NCBI GenBank assembly: GCA_017539025.1
Contig: JAFYHT010000011.1
Location: forward strand, 1-32,112
Length of the DNA: 32,112 nt
Reading direction: 5' to 3'
From: Erysipelotrichaceae bacterium
Lineage (GTDB): Bacteria > Bacillota_I > Bacilli_A > Erysipelotrichales > Erysipelotrichaceae
The position numbers and the translations under genes were made by a program. Of the stretch, positions 8,113 to 17,200 are shown piece after piece. The notes under the pieces were generated by a model that did not search any database, had not been told where the DNA came from, and saw nothing but the letters and a program-made list of their open reading frames with translations. Within the stretch, counting starts at the first letter, position 1, and each line of letters begins with the position of its first letter.

Positions 8113-8970
8113 TTATTTTTCAATAAAACGATACATATCCCCCGGAGCGACATAAGTGACCTTCACCTTGTCTTCCAGCAGTTCACTCAGCCAGTCTTTC
8201 ATATACTTCATTCCGAGTTCTTCCCAGTTGAAATGGCCCAGATTGATCATTGCCTTTTTCTTGCCTAGTTCATTGGCATCTCTGATATAAGACAGGACAG
8301 TCCAGTCGATGACTTCTCCCGGGATGATCACATCAGCACCCTTTTCCAGACACTCGATGACCTTGACGGAATACTCGCCTGTCGTGCCATCCTTCAGCCT
8401 GTAGTCACTTGGGAAGAGATGTCCAACCAGAGCGATCTTAGAAACCATCATCTCCGGATCACCGATGATACGGCATCCGTTCATCCCGATCGTATCGATC
8501 AAGTGATGGCAAAGATCCTTCAGTTTCATCGGCTCAATCTCAACATAGTAGTGAGCATAAGAACCGGTATCAGGATCCAGAACCGCCTTTTCTTGCCAAC
8601 CCAGGTACTTCAATACACCGGTAAAGATCGAATCCGGATTATGGGCATGCATATGATCGTGGTCACGCCATACAGCGATGTGATGTTCGTCCAGCAGTTT
8701 CTTCTTTTCTTCATAGACCTCATTGTCGAAAGTTTCATCCCAACTTCCCTTGTCTATGGACGTATAGAAAGTCGGCTCATGAACGACGATCAGATTGGCA
8801 CCAAGCTCAATGGCCTTTCTGATCACGTTGACTGTCGCTGCCATCGAAGTGATGACACCGGTACATTCATCATCCGGATCACCGCACTTGAATTCATCAC
8901 AACCCGCATAGCTTTCAGGAAATTTCGGATGATATTCCAGGATCTTATCAATGACTTCTCTTATCTTCAT
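8113..8970 (-). CDS. Nif3-like dinuclear metal-centre protein (DUF34/NIF3 family)
   Basis: About 285 residues. Family signatures: LIVVHEPTFY (metal-binding His after the fourth strand), WRDHDHMHA (paired His), and the C-terminal INLGHFNWEELGM block with His and Glu that completes the two-metal site. NIF3/DUF34 proteins form toroidal hexamers with a dinuclear metal site and resemble GTP cyclohydrolase IB-like hydrolases; their substrate is generally unknown. This copy lies inside a sugar-ester operon rather than beside rpoD or trmK as is common in Bacillota, which hints at a dedicated metal-dependent hydrolysis step. The open frame can start at a GTG at 8976 that overlaps the upstream stop (GTGA), but GAGGT sits directly against that GTG and 6 nt from the ATG at 8970, so I prefer the ATG. 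Confidence 0.87.
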   Translation of the reverse strand: MKIREVIDKILEYHPKFPESYAGCDEFKCGDPDDECTGVITSMAATVNVIRKAIELGANLIVVHEPTFYTSIDKGSWDETFDNEVYEEKKKLLDEHHIAVWRDHDHMHAHNPDSIFTGVLKYLGWQEKAVLDPDTGSYAHYYVEIEPMKLKDLCHHLIDTIGMNGCRIIGDPEMMVSKIALVGHLFPSDYRLKDGTTGEYSVKVIECLEKGADVIIPGEVIDWTVLSYIRDANELGKKKAMINLGHFNWEELGMKYMKDWLSELLEDKVKVTYVAPGDMYRFIEK

Positions 8971-8972
8971 GT

Positions 8973-10508
8973 TCACACCTCACATCTGAATCCGAATAAC
9001 GGATTTCCTTCGCTGTTGTATAAGACAGCGACGCAATAATTCATCTCACAATATTCAACACTGATCTTTTCAAGATCTTTGAACTGACCTCTTAATATCA
9101 GTCTTTCTTTGTCCAACTCATATTCATAGTCCAGTGATGTATCATCAGTCTTCAACAATAAAACGTCTTTCAGTTCGCCTTTTGCGCAAAGCCCTTCTGC
9201 AGCATTATTTATCGCAATAACGATCTCATCACCATTTCTTTCCGCTTTCTCAAATATCGGACAGTCGGCAGTCAGACTTTCATCACCATAGCTGTGTTTC
9301 ATCACGATCCTGCCAAGTCTTTCACCGACAAGTTTCTTATGACGCGGATGGATATTGAATCTTTCACCGGCATCCAGGATACAGACATCGTAGACATCTT
9401 CTAAGCTTTCGGCTGCCTTGGCCTGTTTGTGTCTCATGACATCGTAAGCCTTTGCTCCGGTGATACCGACGCCTTCAAACGGAGCCAGTTCCACCTGATA
9501 GAACGGCAGATCTTCACCCCAGAGCTTTCTCCAGCACCTGATCATCGTGACCATCGACTCATCATAGAAGTCATACCAGCCTCTGGCATCATCATCTTCA
9601 CCCTGATACCAGATAAAGCCCTTGATCGCATATGGATGTACTCTCTTCAGCATCATTTCATAGAGACCCGCAGGCCTTGTCGCACTTCTCGGAGCGATCG
9701 GATATGTCGACCAGACACTAATGTCCGGCATTGGCATATTTTCAAAATTCTTGAAGAACTCCGTCATGTCCTCGCCCATCATGAAGCGATCCTCAAAATC
9801 CAGTTGCTGAGGCGATGGAAGAGGAACCGGCAGTTCGGAACTCTCATAATATTTTCGGAAATCGATCAGGGAACAGTTCTTCTCATATTCTTCCAGAACA
9901 GCGTTCAGTTTTTCATTCCCTTTGAGATCTTCCATGGAAGTCCAAGCGGAAGCAGGAGTACCTCCCCAGTTGCAGGCAATGATGCCGACAGGAACATCCA
10001 GTTTCTTTCTGAGGATCATGCCCATATAGGTGCCGACAGCTGAGAAAAACTTCTTGTTTTCTTCGCCCTTCCATTTCCTCCAGAAGCCCTGATCAGGGCA
10101 TGTCTCTTTCTCCAGATATCCTAAAAACGGAGCATGCGGGAAGCAGAAATAACGGAGGTCTTCATCATCTTCCCCATGTAATGTTTCCGGAGCATCGACA
10201 TCGTATTTCATGATGAATTCCATGTTGGACTGACCGCCGGCCAGCCAAACTTCGCCGATCGCAACATCTTCAAAGACGATCTTTTCTCCCGTCAGTTTTG
10301 AAGTGACGCTCATCGAAGTCTTTCTGCAGGCTTCCATCGCCGGAAGCTTCATGAACCATTCTCCGTTTTCAGCGATCGCTGTTTCTCTGACACCACTTAG
10401 TTCAACACAGATCTCATCGTTATTGGCACTTCTTCCCCAGACGGGGATCGAAACTCCCTGCTGAAGGATCATATGTTCGCCAAAAACAAGAGCTAGTTGC
10501 AGCTTCAT
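8973..10508 (-). CDS. Sialate O-acetylesterase-type SGNH esterase (SASA/DUF303 family)
   Basis: Protein of 511 residues. Order of elements: N-terminal beta-sandwich starting FGEHMILQQG and PVWGRS, the nucleophile block VWLAGGQSNMEF with Ser94, then CNWGGTPASAWTS, the FIWYQGEDD segment, and FNIHPRHKKLVGERLG carrying the catalytic His. This is the standard layout of bacterial sialate-O-acetylesterase-like proteins, which also include acetyl-xylan and other sugar deacetylases. It has no signal peptide, so it probably acts in the cytoplasm. No sialic-acid catabolic gene is in the window, so sialate need not be the substrate; an acetylated plant sugar fits the neighbours better. It starts 2 nt after the upstream gene stop and overlaps the Nif3 gene region downstream. 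Confidence 0.9.
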   Translation of the reverse strand: MKLQLALVFGEHMILQQGVSIPVWGRSANNDEICVELSGVRETAIAENGEWFMKLPAMEACRKTSMSVTSKLTGEKIVFEDVAIGEVWLAGGQSNMEFIMKYDVDAPETLHGEDDEDLRYFCFPHAPFLGYLEKETCPDQGFWRKWKGEENKKFFSAVGTYMGMILRKKLDVPVGIIACNWGGTPASAWTSMEDLKGNEKLNAVLEEYEKNCSLIDFRKYYESSELPVPLPSPQQLDFEDRFMMGEDMTEFFKNFENMPMPDISVWSTYPIAPRSATRPAGLYEMMLKRVHPYAIKGFIWYQGEDDDARGWYDFYDESMVTMIRCWRKLWGEDLPFYQVELAPFEGVGITGAKAYDVMRHKQAKAAESLEDVYDVCILDAGERFNIHPRHKKLVGERLGRIVMKHSYGDESLTADCPIFEKAERNGDEIVIAINNAAEGLCAKGELKDVLLLKTDDTSLDYEYELDKERLILRGQFKDLEKISVEYCEMNYCVAVLYNSEGNPLFGFRCEV

Positions 10509-10510
10509 AA

Positions 10511-11371
10511 TTAGAGGATCCTTCCTTCCACGTCCTTAAAGAAACGGTCACAGTCTCTTGCGGTCAGTTCCGGCATCTCATCTGCGCCACCATGTCCAAG
10601 GTGCTGATACATCAGGTATTGTGCACCCGGAATTGCCTTGGCAACCTCAAGTGCTGCTTCCGGTGTAGCCAGAGGATCGAGCCCTCCTTCCCAGATCATG
10701 ACCGGGAAATTGATCTCGTGCAGTCTTTCCAGGAGTTCTTCCTGTGATTTTGCGTTGCATCCGGTCATATCTCCCAGCATCGGCAGAGCAAATTCTTCCT
10801 TCTTGCGATGCATCAGGATATCGAGGTGCTCCTCAAAATTCGCCTTCCTTCTGGCCAGCCTTTGAGGATTTTCTGTCGGCCATGTCTCGATCCAGGCCGT
10901 CTTTCTAAGCTGTTCCTCGTTTCCGACGAACTGTTCCGCCTGATCTCTCATCTTTGCCAGAGGAGCCGGAAGATCTCTTTGTTCATGATATTGTGTGATG
11001 CCATCGCAACATACATAGGCTCTGATCAATTCCGGTTTGTGGAATGCGATATACCAAGGTGCCCAGTTGCCATGAGAAATACCTGTGTAATAGAAAGATT
11101 TGATTCCCATCGCTTCCGCAAAAGCCATCAGGTCCTCACCCCAGATCTTGGCGTAATCTCTTCTCTCCTGATCAAAGATGTGAGAAGACTCGCCATATCC
11201 TCTCATATATACCAGGAAACAGTGATAGTCATACGGTTCCTGTCCCAAAAGGGCCATATGGCTGTCCTTAAAAAAGAAATTCTGTGTTGAAAGCAGATAT
11301 TTGTCTCCGCTTCCATACTCTCTGTAGGCCAGAGTCACGCCATTGACTTCTATTGTTTTGATTTCATGCAT
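10511..11371 (-). CDS. Alpha/beta hydrolase, first gene of the esterase operon
   Basis: Serine alpha/beta hydrolase, 286 residues from the preferred start. Lid and strand order are typical of small esterases and haloalkane-dehalogenase-like hydrolases: HCFLVYMRGYGES (strand and oxyanion area), nucleophile elbow YTGISHGNWAP with Ser99, acid in WEGGLDPLATPEAAL, and His in YQHLGHGGADE. The frame is open further upstream to an ATG at 11443, which would add a hydrophobic leader resembling a signal peptide. However, a good SD (AAGAGGG, about 8 nt) precedes the ATG at 11371, and a candidate extended -10 lies inside the would-be leader, so I take the short cytoplasmic form. It heads the eight-gene minus-strand operon. 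Substrate unknown. Confidence 0.85.
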   Translation of the reverse strand: MHEIKTIEVNGVTLAYREYGSGDKYLLSTQNFFFKDSHMALLGQEPYDYHCFLVYMRGYGESSHIFDQERRDYAKIWGEDLMAFAEAMGIKSFYYTGISHGNWAPWYIAFHKPELIRAYVCCDGITQYHEQRDLPAPLAKMRDQAEQFVGNEEQLRKTAWIETWPTENPQRLARRKANFEEHLDILMHRKKEEFALPMLGDMTGCNAKSQEELLERLHEINFPVMIWEGGLDPLATPEAALEVAKAIPGAQYLMYQHLGHGGADEMPELTARDCDRFFKDVEGRIL

Positions 11372-11395
11372 AATAAAACCCTCTTTTTCATTCTC

Positions 11396-11404
11396 AGCAT
11401 AACA
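11396..11404 (-). promoter_or_regulatory. Candidate extended -10 promoter of the esterase operon
   Basis: Read on the minus strand, TGTTATGCT matches the extended -10 form TGn-TATnnT. No good -35 lies at the usual distance. The predicted transcript would begin near 11389, about 18 nt before the ATG at 11371 and just ahead of its SD. Confidence 0.4.
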
Positions 11405-11499
11405 AAGCGAAAAGATCGAAAGAATCAAAATAAATGCTTTCATTTTTGATTTTCTATCCTTCTTTCTTTTATTTCAAAAATGAAGGATACATATTTAAA

Positions 11500-11688
11500 A
11501 GGAATCCCGACTGCCATCTGGAATAATATAGTTGAAATACTGCGCTCCACTTCAAGCGGTAAAGAAAAGGAGGAATACCGTCGCTCACGGGTCAGCATCG
11601 TGGAGACATGCTGAAAATGTCTGTGATCCTTTGTGTCGGTCACAGATGAGGCAGGAAAGCGAAGGCCGAACTGCCAGAGCAAAACTCA
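11500..11688 (+). ncRNA. Hairpin-rich 5' leader of the ABC ATPase gene, possible riboswitch-like element
   Basis: The region between the divergent genes holds no convincing gene but can form consecutive helices on the plus strand: TACTGC/GCGGTA starting at 11539, CCGT/ACGG near 11578-11590, CAGCAT/ATGCTG near 11593-11613, TCTGTGA/TCACAGA near 11620-11646, and GGCAG (11650-11654) with CTGCC (11671-11675). The same GGCAG can instead pair with CTGCC at 11511-11515, so two exclusive folds are possible. The ATPase start codon at 11689 has no clear SD. I do not recognise a known riboswitch core (not T-box, SAM, TPP, glycine, lysine, FMN or cobalamin by consensus memory). Boundaries are approximate. 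It might also be an unstructured coincidence of short repeats. Confidence 0.45.
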
Positions 11689-12900
11689 ATGTCCAGTATT
11701 ACACTAAAGAACATCAAGAAGATCTATCCGATCACTGACGAAGAAGTCAAGTCAAACCGCAAAGCAGCCAAGAAGAGAAAAAAAGCAGAAGCAGCTGCTC
11801 CACCAGATGACGGTTTTGTCCCAAATCTTCAGATCACTGATGAAGGCGTTGTCGCCGTTCAGGAATTCAATCTCGAGATCAAAGACAAGGAATTCGTTGT
11901 ATTAGTCGGCCCTTCAGGCTGTGGTAAGTCAACGACTCTTCGTATGATCGCCGGTTTGGAAGAGATCACCAGCGGTGAACTCTACATCGGTGATGTATTG
12001 TCCAACGTCATCGCACCAAGAGACAGGAACATCGCCATGGTCTTCCAGAACTATTCCCTTTACCCACACATGACAGTCTATGAAAACATGGGCTTCTCTC
12101 TGAAACTCGCGAAACTTCCGAAAGAAGAGATCGACAAGAAAGTCAAGGAAGCTGCAAGGATTCTTGAGATCACACCGATCCTCGATCGTCTTCCGAAAGC
12201 ATTATCAGGTGGTCAGAGACAGCGTGTCGCCATCGGACGTGCCATCGTCAGAGAGCCGCAGGTCATCCTGATGGACGAACCGTTATCCAACCTTGACGCC
12301 AAACTCAGAGGCCAGATGCGTTCCGAGATCATCAGACTCCGTCAGAAGATCGATACCACATTCGTATACGTCACTCACGACCAGGTCGAAGCCATGACCT
12401 TAGGTGACAGGATCGTCGTCATGAAAGACGGCTTCATCCAGCAGGTCGGTACTCCGCAGGAAGTCTTCAATCATCCTGAAAATGTCTTCGTTGCCGGATT
12501 CATCGGTACTCCGCAGATCAACTTCTTCCACAATGTACCATTGAGCAAGAAGGATGGCGATTACTACATCACGATCCAGGGCAGAGACATCAAGCTTGAT
12601 GACAGACACCAGGAAACTCTGAAAGAAAAGAATCAGCCGGAGATCAATACCATCGTCGGTGTCAGACCGGTTCATATCGAAATGGCAAAAGACGGCTTCA
12701 CAGGTAAGATCGAAGTATCAGAAATGATGGGCTCAGAAGTACATCTGCACATCAACCTGAATGGTGACGATATCGTTGCCGTCATCCCGACAGCAAACCT
12801 CAACCTCGATTCTGTTGCGATCGGCAAGGACTTCACATTCAACTTCAATCCGACTCTGATCCACATATTCGATGCTGAAACGGAAAAGAACCTGATCTAA
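11689..12900 (+). CDS. MsmX/UgpC-type sugar ABC transporter ATPase
   Basis: Protein of 403 residues that energises CUT1-type oligosaccharide ABC importers, where one ATPase often serves several permeases. Motifs: Walker A GPSGCGKST (74-82), Q-loop VFQNYSLYPHM, signature LSGGQRQRVAIGRA, Walker B VILMDEPLSNLD, H-loop VYVTHDQVEAMT, and C-terminal TOBE/OB regulatory domains including VGVRPVHIEM. Unusually, Walker A begins near residue 74 instead of about 37, because a charged Lys/Ala-rich insertion of some 37 residues (16-52) splits the first beta-strands. No permease or binding-protein gene lies in the window. It has its own structured leader and a strong terminator, so it is a monocistronic unit. 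Gene name msmX is likely but not assured. Confidence 0.92.
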   Translation: MSSITLKNIKKIYPITDEEVKSNRKAAKKRKKAEAAAPPDDGFVPNLQITDEGVVAVQEFNLEIKDKEFVVLVGPSGCGKSTTLRMIAGLEEITSGELYIGDVLSNVIAPRDRNIAMVFQNYSLYPHMTVYENMGFSLKLAKLPKEEIDKKVKEAARILEITPILDRLPKALSGGQRQRVAIGRAIVREPQVILMDEPLSNLDAKLRGQMRSEIIRLRQKIDTTFVYVTHDQVEAMTLGDRIVVMKDGFIQQVGTPQEVFNHPENVFVAGFIGTPQINFFHNVPLSKKDGDYYITIQGRDIKLDDRHQETLKEKNQPEINTIVGVRPVHIEMAKDGFTGKIEVSEMMGSEVHLHINLNGDDIVAVIPTANLNLDSVAIGKDFTFNFNPTLIHIFDAETEKNLI

Positions 12901-12912
12901 AACAGTTATGTC

Positions 12913-12948
12913 AGTCCATACCTGTGACAAGCAGGTATGGACTTTTTC
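12913..12948 (+). terminator. Rho-independent terminator of the ABC ATPase gene
   Basis: Perfect 12-bp stem AGTCCATACCTG / CAGGTATGGACT with a 7-nt loop, followed by TTTTTCTTT, 12 nt after the stop codon. Confidence 0.92.
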
Positions 12949-12963
12949 TTTGAAAGGACTACT

Positions 12964-13926
12964 ATGTACCAGGAAAACTATAACGAATTATTAAAACTGA
13001 TCGCCGAAGACGGCGTCATCATCAATATCTCAAAACACCGCAAACCGGATGGATCTTTCAATATCGAACAGAACCTCAAAGTCTGGAATGCAGCAGTGGA
13101 GCGTTTCCACGTCACACCACTCTGGGAAAAAGGAAAGACACCAAACTTCGATGACAGAGATCCTTTACAGATCGAACCATCGATCATCTTCGTTCCCGGA
13201 AAGGACAGAAAAGAAAACGCAGGAACGATCCTCGTTGCCTGCGGCGGCGGTTTTGAATCAAGGACAGGATGCGAAGGTTTCAATGTAGCGGAATACTTCG
13301 CAACAAGAGGATACAACTGTGCGATCCTGACCTATCGCCTAAAACCATATGGCAGAAAAGATGCTCTGGATGATATGCAAAGAGCGATCCGTCTGATCAG
13401 AGAAAAGAAAGAAGAATTCGGTGTATCCGATAAAGTCGTATGCATGGGCTTCTCTGCCGGAGGCATGTTGTCGGGAAATGCCGCAACGCAGTTTGACTAC
13501 GGCAACAAGGAATCGGATGATCCGATCGAAAGACAGTCATCCCGCCCGGATGGCGCAGTCTTGGGCTATGGCGCCTTCTGCTTCGCCGGATTACCGGGAG
13601 GATTCTTCGTCGATCCGTTCTCCGATTTCATCAGGAATCCGTTCTTCGCCAACAAGGAAGAGCTCTTCTACTACTCTCCTGAGATCAATATCTCCAGAGA
13701 AACTCCGCCATTCTTCATCTGGCAGACCAATTCCGATGACCCGAGAAATTCATTCACATTGGGCCAGGCATTGACTGCCAAAGGCATCCCGTTTGAAATG
13801 CACCTGTTCCCGGAAGGCGTCCATGGACTAGCATTGGCCGATGGTCACAACGACCTGGCAATGGATATCCCGCAGGTCCACAAATGGGCGGACATGTGCT
13901 GCGGATGGCTGGATAAAATACTGTGA
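12964..13926 (+). CDS. Alpha/beta hydrolase, BD-FAE/acetyl-xylan-esterase-like
   Basis: Protein of 320 residues resembling the small carbohydrate esterases often called AxeA or BD-FAE-like. An ILVACGGGFESRTG segment (about 89-102) supplies the oxyanion hole, MGFSAGGML carries nucleophile Ser164, WQTNSDDPR probably the acid Asp, and FPEGVHGLAL the catalytic His. There is no signal peptide. The frame is open to an ATG at 12937, but that codon lies inside the preceding terminator stem; GAAAGGA lies 5-6 nt before the ATG at 12964, so this start is used. It follows the ATPase terminator and is closed by its own terminator, so it needs a promoter within or just after the hairpin or read-through. 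Role: probably removal of acetyl or feruloyl groups from imported sugars (inference). Confidence 0.87.
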   Translation: MYQENYNELLKLIAEDGVIINISKHRKPDGSFNIEQNLKVWNAAVERFHVTPLWEKGKTPNFDDRDPLQIEPSIIFVPGKDRKENAGTILVACGGGFESRTGCEGFNVAEYFATRGYNCAILTYRLKPYGRKDALDDMQRAIRLIREKKEEFGVSDKVVCMGFSAGGMLSGNAATQFDYGNKESDDPIERQSSRPDGAVLGYGAFCFAGLPGGFFVDPFSDFIRNPFFANKEELFYYSPEINISRETPPFFIWQTNSDDPRNSFTLGQALTAKGIPFEMHLFPEGVHGLALADGHNDLAMDIPQVHKWADMCCGWLDKIL

Positions 13927-13937
13927 TCCTATAACGC

Positions 13938-13970
13938 AAGAAGGAGTCAGCAGACTCCTTCTTTTCTTTT
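13938..13970 (+). terminator. Rho-independent terminator of the esterase gene at 12964-13926
   Basis: Perfect 11-bp stem AAGAAGGAGTC / GACTCCTTCTT with an AGCA loop, followed by a T-rich tail of TTCTTTTTTTTT. The opposite strand lacks a U-tract, so it acts mainly on the plus strand. Confidence 0.9.
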
Positions 13971-13973
13971 TTT

Positions 13974-14252
13974 TTATTGTTCTTCTTGACTTGCGCGAGG
14001 CGTCTTGATCTCCTCTAATACTTCGTACATGGAGAAGGCCTGTTCCTTGGAAGCAGTATCCCTTAATTCCATGACTCTGATCTTGATCTGCCTTGTTCCG
14101 AAGATGATCGTTACCTCATCACCCACCTTGACTTCACTGGATGGCTTGGCAACTCTTCCGTTGATGAAAAGACGCTCATTCAAAGCGAGCTGCTTTCCGA
14201 CTTCTCTTCTTTTCAAGATCCTTGAGACCTTTAAATACTTATCGATCCTCAT
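13974..14252 (-). CDS. rqcP: S4-domain RNA-binding protein RqcP (YabO family)
   Basis: Protein of 92 residues with one S4 domain: MRIDKYLKVSRILKRREVGKQL at the start, then the loop NERLFINGRVAKPS and the strand VKVGDEVTIIFG. RqcP (formerly YabO) binds the 50S subunit carrying a stalled nascent chain and works with RqcH in C-terminal alanine tailing during ribosome quality control. In Bacillus it lies in the pth-mfd-yabO neighbourhood, and the same order is kept here. Its start overlaps the 3' end of mfd by 14 nt, with a GGAG SD inside mfd 4-5 nt from the ATG, so it is the last gene of the operon. Slightly longer than the Bacillus protein because of a polar tail. Confidence 0.9.
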   Translation of the reverse strand: MRIDKYLKVSRILKRREVGKQLALNERLFINGRVAKPSSEVKVGDEVTIIFGTRQIKIRVMELRDTASKEQAFSMYEVLEEIKTPRASQEEQ

Positions 14253-17200
14253 TTTTCTCCAGCTTATCTAAATTATCTACCAGTTTCAACATTTTGGCGA
14301 TGTTTTCTTTCTGATTGTCCAGAGAGATCGCCAGCTTTGAATTGCGGTATGTGATATCCATATCTCTAGAAAGAGAATTGACATACTCAAACAGTTTCAC
14401 TCCGTCGATGTGATCGGAATAATCCTTGGACAGTGTGATCGTGAATTTTCCCTTGATATTGCTTACCTTATCGACCAGATTGAGGTTACACAATAATTCC
14501 AGTTTCTTCTTGTCAAACAATGCTTCGACCTGTTTCGGCAGCTTTCCATACTCATCCGTGATCTTCAGATAGTAATCAAAGAGCTCTTCCTTTGTTTCAA
14601 TATCATAGAGTTCATGATACAGAGACAATTTGTCGTAATCGTTATCCGAGAAAGAATCGGGGATATAGCTTGAGATCGGCACATTGACATTGGTCTTCGG
14701 CTTTTCTTCTTCCACCTCTTCACCCTTGGCTCTCTGTATCGCCTTGTTCAGCATCGCCAGATAGAGATCCAATCCGACATTATCGATGAAACCGGATTGT
14801 TTCTCACCCAAAAGATCACCGGCGCCTCTGATCGTCAGATCTCGCATAGCGATCTTGTATCCGGAACCCAATGATGTGAATTCCTTGATCGCATCCAGAC
14901 GCTTGATCGAATTCTCATTGAGCTGTTTCTTTTCCGGGATCATCAGATAGGCATAAGCGATACGATCAGACCTGCCTACTCTTCCCTTGATCTGATATAA
15001 CTGCGACAATCCGAAATTCTGGGCATTGTCAACGATGATCGTATTAGCATTTGGAATATCCAATCCCGTTTCAATGATCGTCGTACAGATCAGGACATTG
15101 ATCTCGTTCTCATAGAACTTGTACATGATATCTTCGATCTGACTTCGATCCATCTGTCCATGGGCAACCCCGACCTTGGCATAAGGGATGCGCTGCTGCA
15201 GCTTCCTTGCGAGAGAATAGATCAGATCGACATTGTTGAACAGATAGAAGACCTGACCATTCCTCTCCAATTCTCGCATGATCACTTCTTCCACCAGGTT
15301 GTCATTCTTATGGACGACATAAGTCTGGACCGGATAACGGTTCTGCGGAGGTGTATCCAAAGTTGACATGCCTCTTAAACCGATCAGTGACATCTGCAAG
15401 GTCCTTGGGATCGGCGTTGCCGACAAAGACAGTACATCGATCGAATTCTTCATCTGTTTGATCTTTTCCTTGTGCTCGACACCGAAACGCTGTTCCTCAT
15501 CGATGATCAGTAAACCGAGATCCTTGTATTCGATATCCTTGGACAGTATCCTGTGAGTACCGATCAGGATATCGACCTTTCCTTCTTTGAGATCTCTCAA
15601 TATCCTTCTCTGCTTGTCTTCCGGGATATATCTGTTCAAGATCTCCACTCTGACCGGGAAATTCTCAAAACGTTTTTTAAATGTATCGTAATGCTGGAAA
15701 GAAAGGATGGTCGTCGGACACAGATAAGCGACCTGCTTGTCGTCGTTGACTGCCTTGAAAGAAGCACGAATCGCAACTTCCGTCTTTCCGAAACCGACAT
15801 CGCCGCACAAGAGACGATCCATCGGCTTTGCTTTTTCCATGTCTTCCTTGACCTCTTCGATCGCTTTAGCCTGATCATCAGTCAATTCGAATTCAAATGT
15901 ATCCTCGAACTCCTTCTGCATCGGCGTATCCTTGGAAAACGCAAAACCGATATTGGTATCTCTTAAAGAATACAGTTCGATCAGCTGGGCAGCGATATCA
16001 TTGACACTTTCTTCAACTCTCTGCTTGGTCCTCTCCCATTCCTTGGAACCCAGTTTGTGAAGTTTTGGAACGACACCTTCTTTAGAGACATACTTCCTGA
16101 CCAGCGAAAACTGAGACAACGGTACCAGAAGTTCATCATTGCCCTTATATATGATCTTGAGATAATCACATTCGATCCCATTCACTACTCGCGATTCGAT
16201 CGCCACATACTGACCGATACCATACTGGTCGTGGACGACATAATCACCGCGATTGAGTTCTTCGTAAGAATTGAGAGCCCTTGCCTCGGCATATCTGTTG
16301 GCATATCTGCCGCTGTGATGTCTCTTTTTGAACAGTTCTCTGACCGTATAGATAGAAAGATCCTCTTCTTCGATCTCAAAACCACCGTAGACATCGCCAT
16401 AAGAAATATTGATCCCCGGTTTCAATGTATCCGTATATATCGAATACGGGATAGACATCTTCAATAATGATTCGATGATCTCCTCGCAATGTTTCTCATC
16501 CAGGATGACGAGCTTGTATTGACTCTTTTCGTTCTTCAATACATTGGTGACATAATCGATCGTTCCATATGGAAAATCGATCTCGGAGATCTTCGACGCT
16601 TCAGAGAACGGAGCTCCTTTGATCAGCTTCCTGTTTGCGATCTCTCTGTTAAATTCCGCAAAGACATAGAAACGAAGCGGAAGCTTGTGTTCCTCATGCA
16701 TCTCCTGGATATAAGCGATCGTCTCATCCGATAAGAGTTTCAGATGGGAACTGATCTTTTCCTCATCACTCAGATAGATCAAAGCATCTTCAAAATAATC
16801 CTTCAGATGGGATTTGACGAAATAGGAATAATAGAAGTACTGGGATTGGCGATAAACGTCATTGCGCAAGTACTCCATATCCAGTTCCATCTGACCGCTT
16901 TCGATCTTGACCGTTTCCAGAAGGTGATCCTTCTCTTCCGTTGAAAAGAAGACATCTTTCGCAAAACAGATCTCAACTTCATCGATCTTTTCAAGAGATC
17001 TCTGATCACTGTTATCAAAGAAACGGATGGAATCGATGATGTCATCAAAGAACTCGATCCTGATCGGCTTATCATAATTCACGGAAAAGACATCGACGAT
17101 AAAACCTCTCGAGGCAAAAGTCATCGGCGTTTCAACGTGACTGGTCTTTTCATAACCAAGACCGATCAGCTGATCGATCAGCTCCTGTCTGTCCAGTACA

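Noticed and set aside
9429..10043. 204-codon plus-strand frame opposite the SASA esterase
   Set aside because: Composition is His/Ile/Arg-rich as expected of an antisense reading; no motifs, and the SASA gene is certain.
11372..11443. N-terminal signal-peptide-like extension of the operon's first alpha/beta hydrolase
   Set aside because: The SD and the candidate promoter favour the ATG at 11371. The hydrophobic stretch is probably untranslated upstream DNA, although an alternative exported form cannot be excluded.
11607..11649. Short 13-codon ORF (MLKMSVILCVGHR) in the ABC ATPase leader
   Set aside because: Its only SD-like sequence is 2 nt from the ATG, and the frame follows the arms of predicted hairpins. 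Probably coincidence, though a leader peptide is possible.
11500..11688. Known riboswitch or T-box in the ABC ATPase leader
   Set aside because: No AGGGUGG, SAM, TPP, glycine, lysine, FMN or cobalamin consensus is visible, so it is reported only as an unknown structured leader.
12937..12963. Upstream in-frame ATG for the esterase that ends at 13926
   Set aside because: It lies inside the ATPase terminator stem and has no SD. The ATG at 12964 has one.
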